A stretch of DNA of 64,000 bases from Anthoceros angustus (Eukaryota > Streptophyta > Anthocerotopsida > Anthocerotales > Anthocerotaceae): the NCBI GenBank assembly GCA_010909165.1, contig VJWM01000117.1:744001-808000 (forward strand), read 5' to 3'. The notes beneath the pieces were generated by a model. The model did not search any database. It had not been told where the DNA came from and worked only from the letters and a program-made list of their open reading frames with translations. Shown here piece after piece: positions 23,605 through 31,869 of this stretch (the first letter of the stretch is position 1; each line of letters opens with the position of its first letter). The position numbers were made by a program, and so were the translations under genes.

Positions 23605-24355
23605 AGGCTGTGTTTCGGGTTAACAACTTTCCCTTCCCAAGCACATCTATGGTGGAAGCGGAGCGGTGCCTGAAAGCTTTATCAGCACTCGACTCAAGCA
23701 CAGGGTCTCTAACACCTATTGGCAAGCTATGGCAGTTTACCCTGTCAGTCCACGCCATGCGTGAATGCTGCGTGCAGCACTTGAATCAGCTCAGAGTCTA
23801 GAGCTTTTACAACCAAAATGTGCTTCAAGTTTGTTTCTTGGCCTGTGCAGTAGCCACCGTTGCTGCACTCAGCCTTGAAAATCCACTGTTGAAAGATATT
23901 AGCTCAGCATTTGATTCTACGGGCGATCCGTTGCATGGCACTGTGCTGGTAGGTCCAACAGAAATGGATCCTGAGGTCACAGCCAGCGAGGAACCGAACA
24001 CATTAGCCCTAGAGAAGGCAGAGAGGAAGTTGCGGAGAAGAGCCATCAATGTAGCTCATGCCAAGTTTTGATCGCGGTGATGCTCTCTGCACCATGTGAC
24101 CACTGCATGCTTATGGGCATTTTGCGGAGAGTGAACTGTTTTGCAAAGTGAACTTTCTACGTGAAAGGACTATGCATGGGATGTTAAAGCTCAGGCAGCA
24201 ACGTCTACGGCGAGTGATGCATTTCAGTCCAGAGGCAGGAGCAGGGCCAGAAGTTGTCAGCAGGCTAGCTGAGAGTGAAACAGCCTGGAGACAACCTCAT
24301 CTAAAGGTGGATGCTCAACATGAGACACTCTTGCAGAAAGCTATCTGCACGTGAG
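23605..24355 (+). pseudogene. DHX37-type helicase fragment (copy C)
   Basis: Nearly identical to copy A, including the same missing base after GSLTPIGK and the same stop codon before the FLRERTM segment. Its end lies about 35 bp from the stop codon of the convergent PPR gene at 24,390. Confidence 0.7.
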
Positions 24356-24389
24356 CACGTGAGCACTGGCTAGTTCCTCATTATTTTTC

Positions 24390-25931
24390 TCAGGGTCGTC
24401 CCTTACAACTGCAAGAACCAGCTGCAAAACGATGCACACGGTACCCATCCCTTACAACAATGTCTCTATGTTCAAGCCTTGACATGATCTGCGTGGAACT
24501 ATGGCAGTCACTGCACATGCGTAGATTCTTTGTTACCACCAGAGGTGTCCCACTCGGAGTGTTCAAGAGACCAAACGCCAGAGCTAGCTTCTCAGCATGC
24601 CCACAGAGCGCATCTTCCTTTTCCTCCTCACACACTGACTTCAACACCAACTTTGTGTCAGGTACGTGGCCTCCTTCCTGCTTCAGACGTGTATTCGTGC
24701 TCTCTACCTTAAGCGCAATATCCCCTCTTTTTTCCCCCACTAGAAACCTATGTACCTCCTTATTCACCTCAATAGTCGCCACTGCAGGTTTCTTGATAGC
24801 CCTTGCTACCCTTCTCTGTGTCTCAATCCTATTTACATCGGTCCACCGACCTGCATCCGCATAGGCATTGGCCATGAGCACATAGGCGGGGCCCTCCTGG
24901 GGGTCCAGCGACACGATGCTTTCAAAACACCAAATCGCCCTTTCTATATCCCCGTGACTTTTGCAGGCATTCAACAAACACGTCAAGCCCACAACATTAC
25001 TTTGGCCCTCACATGATAAGAGCATCCTCTCTGCCTCATCTAAATGGCCAGCACGCCCAAGAAGATCAATCATGCAGGTATAATGCTCAATAGTAGGATT
25101 GATGCCGTGCTGTTCAGCCATGGAATTAAAATGCTGGCGACCCTCCTGGACCAGCCCCTCGTGACTGCATGCTACTAAAAGGCAAGTAAAAGTAGCATCA
25201 TTAGGCTGAATGCCGGCAACTAACATCTCGTCAAAACAAGCTAGTGCTTCGTGACCTTCATCACAAGTACCATACCCAGATATGAGGGCGGTCCATGTCA
25301 CCACATCTTTCGTGGCCAAGCTGTCAAAAACCTGGCGGGCATCTTCCAGTTCACCACATTTTGCGTACATGTCCACTAAGCAGTTGCCAACCACTACGTC
25401 ATCCAGCAGTCCCCTTTCCATAATCTGTGAGTGCAGCTGCCTGCCCTTCTGTAAGGCTCCAGTGCTTCCACAGGCCTTCAGAAGGCAAGCAAATGTAACA
25501 TGATCAGCCAAAATGAGACCCGCCTCCTCCATTTGTCCATACACAACAAGCGCCTCTTGGCCGAGTCCTTGCTGTGCATACCCAGCAATCAGGGCGGTCC
25601 ATGTCACCACATCCTTTGTGGCCAAGCTTTCAAAAACCTGGCGTGCACATTCTAGTTCACCACATTTTGCATACATGTCCACCAGGCAGGTGCCGACCAG
25701 TACGTTATCCAGCAGTCCTCTTTCCACAATCTGCGAGTGCAGCTGCCTGCCCTTCCGTAAGCCACCAGTGCTCGCACAGGCCTTCAGAAGGCAAGAAAAG
25801 GTAACATCATTAGCCAAAAGCAGGCCCTCCTGCTCCATCTGTCCATACACAACAAGGGCCTCATGTCCGAACCCTTGCTGTGCATACCCAGCAATCAGGG
25901 CATTCCATGTCACCACATCCTTTGTGGCCAT
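24390..25931 (-). CDS. PPR protein, C-terminal half, DYW-like domain ending GRP
   Basis: Intact 513-codon frame carrying PLS repeats (RDVVTWTALIAGYAQQG-type units), E motifs and a DYW-type cytidine deaminase-like domain. Such proteins edit organelle RNA. The zinc and catalytic signature is complete: CGHAEKLALAFGLL (HxE) and CSDCH (CxxC). The C-terminus is CSCKGRP then stop, so Gly-Arg-Pro replaces Asp-Tyr-Trp; this variant is associated with plant lineages that also perform U-to-C editing. The ATG at 25,931 is internal; the true gene continues 5' in the duplicated copy-1 region (to about 26,990), where the frame is lost by a missing base in GTCAAAACC (five A in copy 2). This may be real decay or a sequence error. 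The missing 5' half is intact in copy 2. Confidence 0.8.
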   Translation of the reverse strand: MATKDVVTWNALIAGYAQQGFGHEALVVYGQMEQEGLLLANDVTFSCLLKACASTGGLRKGRQLHSQIVERGLLDNVLVGTCLVDMYAKCGELECARQVFESLATKDVVTWTALIAGYAQQGLGQEALVVYGQMEEAGLILADHVTFACLLKACGSTGALQKGRQLHSQIMERGLLDDVVVGNCLVDMYAKCGELEDARQVFDSLATKDVVTWTALISGYGTCDEGHEALACFDEMLVAGIQPNDATFTCLLVACSHEGLVQEGRQHFNSMAEQHGINPTIEHYTCMIDLLGRAGHLDEAERMLLSCEGQSNVVGLTCLLNACKSHGDIERAIWCFESIVSLDPQEGPAYVLMANAYADAGRWTDVNRIETQRRVARAIKKPAVATIEVNKEVHRFLVGEKRGDIALKVESTNTRLKQEGGHVPDTKLVLKSVCEEEKEDALCGHAEKLALAFGLLNTPSGTPLVVTKNLRMCSDCHSSTQIMSRLEHRDIVVRDGYRVHRFAAGSCSCKGRP

Positions 25932-26990
25932 GCTGTCAAAACCTGGCGTGCATCTTCCAGTTCACCACATTTTGCATACATGTCCACCAGGCAGTTGCCA
26001 ACAAACAAGTTAGCAGGAATGCCACTGTGCAACACATCACAGTGCACTTTTCTGCCAGATTCCAAGTCGGCGGCAATGCACAAGCTTGAAGGCAGCTACA
26101 AAGACGTGAGCATCCGCCTTCACTCCTGACCTACGCATCTCATGGTACAGTTGTATGGCCTCATTAGGTTTCCCATGCTTAGCGTACGGAGATTATGGAA
26201 AACCACATGAAGGCATCTGGTTGCCACCTGGTGAACACATCCATGGCCTCCTCTAGCCTACCTCCACATGCATACATGCGCAAGATATGGTTCCCCAAGT
26301 ATGCATCCGACTCGAACCCAAGTTTGACACTGAGATCATGAACTCGTCGCCCCACAACCAAATCCTTCTTAGCTGTACACAGTTTTAGCACACTGTAAAA
26401 CAGAGACGGAGAAATAGCAGAGTCTATCTGCGCCAGAGATTCCAGAGCTCTAACGGCGTCAGAAAGCTTCCCCTGCTGACATAGCATGCTCACCGTTCCA
26501 GCAGTTACGACGCCCATTTCCGATCCTGCATGCCTGCCAGGTTCAGGCTTAGCCGGAGAGCTCGACTTGGAAGGAAAGGGACCATGACCCATCTGCATAT
26601 CCAAGGAAACGAGCTGCTCATCAACCCAAGCTGGCTTAAACATGTTTAACCACAGGACCTCGCCGGACCCCTTACGCCGGAAGTCAGGCGAACGGGAGCT
26701 CTTCTTATCTCGTCTGTTGTCCCACCACATGGTAGGCTCCAGAAAAATTGTTGCCACAAGTGCTCCTGCTCCTGCTCCTGCTTCTGGCAACGACCATCGC
26801 CAGAAAACCCGTCCCCACCCAAACATTTTCTCGGAAGTGGAAGTGCTGGGCTCCTTACAATGCTGCACCTGGGCTCTGTTTGCCAGGGATTCACTCCCAA
26901 AGTGAGGTGAGGAGGGGCTGCTGGTAGAATTCCTGTACATACACCAATTTGCTGTGTCCAGAAAGATTCTGGTTGCCATACTGTGGCCAT
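25932..26990 (-). pseudogene. 5' half of the same PPR gene (duplication copy 1), frameshifted
   Basis: Corresponds to the intact frame at 27,760-29,157, starting with the same MATVWQPESFW at 26,990, but is broken by several small deletions, for instance near 26,070, 26,185 and 26,222. It would supply the N-terminal targeting region and first repeats of the PPR protein whose C-terminal half is at 24,390-25,931. Whether the gene is dead depends on whether these indels are real. Confidence 0.75.
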
Positions 26991-27345
26991 CGTTCAGGGA
27001 CCGCTGTCGGACGATGAGGCTCACAACGACCATGGCAGGATGCCCAGGTGCTGTGTGTGACCACACCGTACGGGCTGCCTCCGATGAGCCCAAACCCCTA
27101 CGCATGAACATGAATGCAAGCAAGAATCTATTACATGTCTGAACATATGTAGAGCATTCTATGCAGTCCACTAAAGGCTGCGTCTCGATCTCCCAAGCGA
27201 TAAATGCTTCGCGGGTCTGGAATCCGCATGCCCAGGCCAGGGTCACACCTCTTCTCTTCACATCTTCGCATACGCATATAGGGATGGGTCGATGAATCTC
27301 TCAAGGGACCCCGACGACAGGGAATTTCATGGCAAAATGTAGAAT

Positions 27346-27686
27346 TGTTAGCACGATTTCGACAGTGAAAGGGATATCGTGGTGTGCCATTCGAGAGGTA
27401 GGTGACAAAACAAATATGCGTAGAGCTGCTTGAGAGGAGTCCGGTAGGAATCGGGAATTTCCACGCTGCCAATGGCTTCCGCAACCTCCTCCTTCCCAGC
27501 ACGGGTGGCAGCCGCTCCCAAGATCGTGTAACGTCCGGTGTCCATCACTGTACCGGGCACCCAACCGGGTGAGCTCAACCCATCCCGGTGCAGGCCCTTG
27601 AATCCAACAGGGCGCAGGCATCCGGAGTGTCGCAAATTCTGGCAAGAACGGCATTCCAGTCGTCCATGGAGTCCGATGCCTCCTCC
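27346..27686 (-). pseudogene. Duplicated 3' end of the 620-aa coiled-coil gene
   Basis: Copy of the last about 115 codons of the gene at 29,516-31,378 (DSMDDWNAVLARICDTPDAC and PDSYRTPLKQLYAYLFCHL), with small indels. Its 5' edge is the duplication joint, where the PPR frame (YGQMEEA) runs directly, in the same frame, into EEASDSMDDW. Confidence 0.85.
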
Positions 27687-27759
27687 ATTTGTCCATACAC
27701 AACAAGCGCCTCTTGGCCGAGTCCTTGCTGTGCATACCCAGCAATCAGAATGGTCCCTG

Positions 27760-29157
27760 TCACCACATCCTTTGTGGCCAAGCTTTTAAAACCCGGCGTG
27801 CATCTTCCAGTTCACCACATTTTGCATACATGTCCACCAGGCAGGTGCCGACCAGTACGTTATCCAGCAGTCCTCTTTCCACAATCTGCGAGTGCAGCTG
27901 CCTGCCCTTCCGTAAGCCACCAGTGCTCGCACAGGCCTTCAGAAGGCAAGAAAAGGTAACATCATTAGCCAAAAGCAGGCCCTCCTGCTCCATCTGTCCA
28001 TACACAACAAGGGCCTCATGTCCGAACCCTTGCTTGGTGAACCCAGCTATCAGGGCATTCCATGTCACCACATCCTTTGTGGCCATGCTGTCAAAAACCT
28101 GGCGTGCATCTGTCAGTTCACCACATTTTGCATACATGTCCACCAGGCAGTTGCCAACAAACAAGTTAGCAGGAATGCCACTGTGCAACAGATCACAGTG
28201 CACTTTTCTGCCAGATTCCAAGTCGGCGGCAAGTGCACAAGCTTGAAGGGCAGCTACAAAGACGTGAGCATCCGCCCTCACTCCCGACCTACGCATCTCA
28301 TGGTACAGCTGTATGGCCTCCTTAGGTTTCCCATGCTTAGCGTACGCGGAGATTATGGAAAACCACATGAAGGCATCTGGTTTACCCACCGTGGTGAGCA
28401 CATCCATGGCCTCCTCTAGCCTACCTCCACAAGCATACATGCGCAAGATATGGTTCCCCAAGTACGCATCCGTCTCGAACCCAAGTTTGACACTGAGATC
28501 ATGAACTCGTCGCCCCACAACCAAGTCTTTCTTAACTGTACACAGTTTCAGCACAGTGTAAAACAGAGACCGAGAAATAGCAGAATCCGTCTGCGCCAGA
28601 CATTCCAGGGCTCCAACGGCCTCAGAAAGCTTCCCCTGCTGACATAACATGCTCACGGTTCCAGCAGTTACGACGCCCGTTTCCCATCCCTCACGCCTGC
28701 CAGGTTCAGGCTTATCCGGTGAGCTCGGCTTGGAAGGAAAGGGACCATGACCCATCTGCATATCCAAGGTAACGAGCTGCTCATCAACCCAGGCTGGCTT
28801 TAACATGTTTAACCAAAGGACCTCGCCTGACCCCTTACGCCGGAAGTGAGGTGAACGGGAGCTCTTCTTATCTCGCCTGTTGTCCCACCACATGGTAGGC
28901 TCCAGAAAGAATTGTTGCCACAAGTGCTCCTGCTCCTGCTCCTGCTTCTGGCAACGACCATCGCCAGAAAACCCGTCCCCACCCAAACATTTTCTCGGAA
29001 GTGGAAGTGCTGGGCTCCTTACAATGCTGCACCTGGAGGCTCTGTTTGCCAGGGATTCACTCCCCAAAGTGAGGTGAGGAGGGGCTGCTGGTAGAATTCC
29101 TGTACATACACCAATTTGCTGTGTCCAGAAAGATTCTGGTTGCCATACTGTGGCCAT
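27760..29157 (-). CDS. PPR protein, N-terminal half (duplication copy 2), 3'-truncated
   Basis: 465-aa frame from a good ATG (MATVWQPESFWTQQIG). About 165 residues of targeting and linker sequence, including a QKQEQEQEHLWQQ stretch, are followed by PLS repeats such as NLFVGNCLVDMYAKCGEL and TKDVVTWNALIAGFTKQGFG. The frame stops after EDARRVLKAWPQRMW because of one base slip; the PPR coding sequence then continues in another frame to 27,687 and fuses to the coiled-coil gene fragment. The 3' repeats, E and DYW domains are missing. It is the undamaged counterpart of 25,932-26,990. A short RNA-binding protein without an editing domain could be made, but function is doubtful. Confidence 0.7.
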   Translation of the reverse strand: MATVWQPESFWTQQIGVCTGILPAAPPHLTLGSESLANRASRCSIVRSPALPLPRKCLGGDGFSGDGRCQKQEQEQEHLWQQFFLEPTMWWDNRRDKKSSRSPHFRRKGSGEVLWLNMLKPAWVDEQLVTLDMQMGHGPFPSKPSSPDKPEPGRREGWETGVVTAGTVSMLCQQGKLSEAVGALECLAQTDSAISRSLFYTVLKLCTVKKDLVVGRRVHDLSVKLGFETDAYLGNHILRMYACGGRLEEAMDVLTTVGKPDAFMWFSIISAYAKHGKPKEAIQLYHEMRRSGVRADAHVFVAALQACALAADLESGRKVHCDLLHSGIPANLFVGNCLVDMYAKCGELTDARQVFDSMATKDVVTWNALIAGFTKQGFGHEALVVYGQMEQEGLLLANDVTFSCLLKACASTGGLRKGRQLHSQIVERGLLDNVLVGTCLVDMYAKCGELEDARRVLKAWPQRMW

Positions 29158-29515
29158 CGTTCAGGGACCGCTGTCGGACGATGAGGCTCACAACGACCAT
29201 GGCAGGATGCCCAGGTGCTGTGTGTGACCACACCGTACGGGCTGCCTCCGATGAGCCCAAACCCCTACGCATGAACATGAATGCAAGCAAGAATCTATTA
29301 CATGTCTGAACATATGTAGAGCATTCTATGCAGTCCACTAAAGGCTGCGTCTCGATCTCCCAAGCGATAAATGCTTCGCGGGTCTGGAATCCGCATGCCC
29401 AGGCCAGGGTCACACCTCTTCTCTTCACATCTTCGCATACGCATATAGGGATGGGTCGATGAATCTCTCAAGGGACCCCCGACGACAGGGAATTTCATGG
29501 CAAAATGTAGAATTG

Positions 29516-31378
29516 TTAGCACGATTTCGACAGTGAAAGGGATATCGTGGTGTGCCATTCGAGAGGTAGGTGACAAAACAAATATGCGTAGAGCTGCTTG
29601 AGAGGAGTCCGGTAGGAATCGGGAATTTCCACGCTGCCAATGGCTTCCGCAACCTCCTCCTTCCCAGCACGGGTGGCAGCCGCGCTCCCAAGATCGTGTA
29701 ACGTCCGGTGTCCATCACTGTACCGGGCACCCAACCGGGTGAGCTCCAACCCATCCCGGTGCAGGCCCTTGGAATCCAACAGGGCGCAGGCATCCGGAGT
29801 GTCGCAAATTCTGGCAAGAACGGCATTCCAGTCGTCCATGGAGTCCGATGCCTCCTCCAACGGGATCACATCCGCGAACCCAACACACAGATCCTGCACA
29901 ATCCGCCGGCGAACGGATTCCAAGAAGGTTGCAACCCAGATGCGGCACATGGGCTGTGTCACCAGCGCAAGCCTGCGGCGGAGATCGTCTGCCTCCCGAT
30001 CGCAGCCCTCCCCCCGGCTGTGAATCATGTCCTCCCGGCCGCGCCAGGTCTGGAGAGCGTTCTGGGCGGAGGCCAGGTCCTGCTCCTTGCATTCCAGGGC
30101 TGTCTTGGAGTGTTGCAGGGAGGAAGCCTGCTGCTTCCCCCGCTCCTCGGATGCCCGCACAAGAGCCCTCAGCCTGGCCGCCTCCTCTGCCCCGGCCCCC
30201 GCCGCGGCCTGTAGCCTGGACAGCATGCCGGGGAGCAATCCCTGGGCCGAAGGGTGCAGACCACGGTACGATTCGCAGCGCTCGCGCCACAATGCGGCCA
30301 TGGAGTTTTCGTGGAGACGGAGAAGGTGAACGAGCTCCTGGGTTGCGTGGCTGATGTGCTTGAGGGTGCACCGGAGCTGGGTGATGGAGCTCGAGAGGGG
30401 CTGGCTATGGCGTTTAGGGTTCAGGACGATGGCCGCGTTGGTGAAATTCTGGAAGGCGCTGGCGGCTCTGTCGAGCGGCAGGCTGGGGATGGTGAACCAG
30501 TTGTAGGTGGAGGGGTGGAACTCTGGCAGGCCTCGGGGGATCAGGAAGCGGTCGATCTGTTGGTGCATCAGAGTAGGGATTTCGTGGATGGCCAGGGCTG
30601 CGGGAGGATGGCGGACGTCCAGTGTCTGCATGCAGTCTGTGTAGATGAAGGCGCACTGGATAGAACTTCCTCTGTCGGGGTTGGGTTTGTCGCTGTCCGG
30701 TGCCGTGGCCGGGTCTGGTACCTCCGCCAGCTCCTCATTGTGGGTTAGCTTCTGCTGGATTTGGGTGTAGACTTCCCTGATTCTGCCCACAACGTCCATC
30801 TCGTGTGACATCCATGTGGAGTCCTGGTCCTCGGAGCTTAGCGGGTGGTGGGTTTCCTCCGTGTACACCCTCGGCCTCCCGCAGCCCATGCATTTGAGAC
30901 GACTCGGGTCTGAGGAGAAGAAGGAACGCGTTTCCCACTCCTCTTTGGTCTTGGCTGCTGTGGCCTCTTTCTCTTCAAGTTTGCGCAACTTCAGCTTCTG
31001 TTTCTCGATCTCCTTGTCCCTATCTGCTACCTGCTGGATCACCTTGCCGACTTCCTTGTGGCCATCTCGAATCTTTGGTTCTAAGCTCGCCGCCTGCTTG
31101 ATTCTGTCGTCTATTTTCTGCTGCAAGCCGGCCAGATCCTCTTGTGCTTTTGAAGTCTCCTGTTTCAAGGAAGCGAGTTCTCGCCTCAGTTGCACTACCT
31201 GATTCTGGGGCCCGTCGGGGGGTTTCGGGGCTTGGGAGAAGGACACCACCCGGTGCAGCGCTGAGGTTCTTGAAGGCTGAGGTGAGGAATCGGTGGAAGG
31301 TGCAGGAGTCGGGTCAGGAGGAGTCTGTGCAGGTTCAGGTGCTGATGCTGATGGTGCAAGGTTTTCGGCATCCACCAT
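29516..31378 (-). CDS. Coiled-coil protein of unknown function, intronless (620 aa)
   Basis: I do not recognise this protein. The frame opens a few codons earlier without ATG, so the start is MVDAENLAPSASAPEP. Residues 1-60 are Pro/Ser/Thr-rich. Residues about 65-160 form a clear coiled coil (QVVQLRRELASLKQE, KQKLKLRKLEEKEATAAKTK). A small cysteine knuckle follows (LKCMGCGRPRVY). The middle is globular-looking (CAFIYTDCMQTLDVRHPPAA; WFTIPSLPLDRAASAFQNF), and a second Ala/Arg-rich helical region (about 390-460) precedes a C-terminal domain (MCRIWVATFLESVRRRIVQ). GC content is higher than its neighbours. The last about 115 codons are duplicated downstream. Its intact length and lack of stops argue for a real gene. 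Confidence 0.7.
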   Translation of the reverse strand: MVDAENLAPSASAPEPAQTPPDPTPAPSTDSSPQPSRTSALHRVVSFSQAPKPPDGPQNQVVQLRRELASLKQETSKAQEDLAGLQQKIDDRIKQAASLEPKIRDGHKEVGKVIQQVADRDKEIEKQKLKLRKLEEKEATAAKTKEEWETRSFFSSDPSRLKCMGCGRPRVYTEETHHPLSSEDQDSTWMSHEMDVVGRIREVYTQIQQKLTHNEELAEVPDPATAPDSDKPNPDRGSSIQCAFIYTDCMQTLDVRHPPAALAIHEIPTLMHQQIDRFLIPRGLPEFHPSTYNWFTIPSLPLDRAASAFQNFTNAAIVLNPKRHSQPLSSSITQLRCTLKHISHATQELVHLLRLHENSMAALWRERCESYRGLHPSAQGLLPGMLSRLQAAAGAGAEEAARLRALVRASEERGKQQASSLQHSKTALECKEQDLASAQNALQTWRGREDMIHSRGEGCDREADDLRRRLALVTQPMCRIWVATFLESVRRRIVQDLCVGFADVIPLEEASDSMDDWNAVLARICDTPDACALLDSKGLHRDGLELTRLGARYSDGHRTLHDLGSAAATRAGKEEVAEAIGSVEIPDSYRTPLKQLYAYLFCHLPLEWHTTISLSLSKSC

Positions 31379-31869
31379 CTTCCTCAGCACTCTCCTTTCC
31401 CTTCCTTCCTAGAGATCATTTCACTGCAGGTACAAACCCTGGCAATCCTGATCGTGGACGTGTCACAGTTGATGTGAGCCTTGCTTGTGCCAGAGCTCCA
31501 GATTGACGCACCTTTGCAAGTGCCTGTATATCAACCTGACTCCTGCTGGGACAGTCGCGTCCCTTGGATGGGGCTCCATGAGCGTGTCGCACCATGCTTC
31601 GGCTTCTCTTGAAACTGTGATATCATCATCTTTGTGCCATACAGGTGGCAGTTGTGCCATCTGCCGTGTTTCTTCACATGTCCACACAGGGAACCTGCAT
31701 CCAAACTTCGATTCTTTACAAAGAAGGTTGTGGGTGATTTTGGGCAGTTGGAAGTGTCTTGGCAAATGCAAGTGCTTGTCCTCTTCAGCAGAGGAATCAA
31801 GTTACTGATTGTGGAGGGCACAACCATCGAGTGAAGGTCTCAGGAGAGCACCGATGAGTTGCTGGTGAC
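31379..31869. other. Divergent gap between coiled-coil gene and PPR gene
   Basis: Start codons at 31,378 (-) and 31,870 (+) face away, so both promoters lie here. Short open frames on both strands have no recognised domain. No TATA box stands out. Confidence 0.35.

Larger units (their letters stand above)
18758..24360. repeat. Three overlapping tandem copies (A, B, C) of a composite block
   Basis: Copy A is about 18,758-21,066, copy B 21,067-22,915 and copy C 22,916-24,360. All share the segment from GCTGACATTTGTGTAG through a DHX37-like helicase fragment. Copies A and B also share the preceding 700 bp. Each helicase fragment is followed by a piece of the PPR DYW tail that also ends the PPR gene at 24,390. 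B has an internal deletion and a 57-bp direct duplication. Junction microhomologies are described in the findings. Confidence 0.85.
25522..29858. repeat. Tandem duplication, about 2.16 kb unit, 2 copies
   Basis: The 9-bp string GCCTCCTCC occurs at 25,522, 27,678 and 29,850 and marks the edges. Units are 2156 and 2172 bp and over 95 percent alike by eye. Each unit holds the 5' half of the PPR gene and the last about 115 codons of the upstream coiled-coil gene. The left flank continues in the PPR 3' half and the right flank in the 620-aa gene, so the event was a simple tandem duplication spanning two neighbouring genes. Confidence 0.93.

Noticed and set aside
30254-30748. 164-codon plus-strand frame
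   Set aside because: Antisense to the 620-aa coiled-coil gene, which has the better composition and a longer frame.
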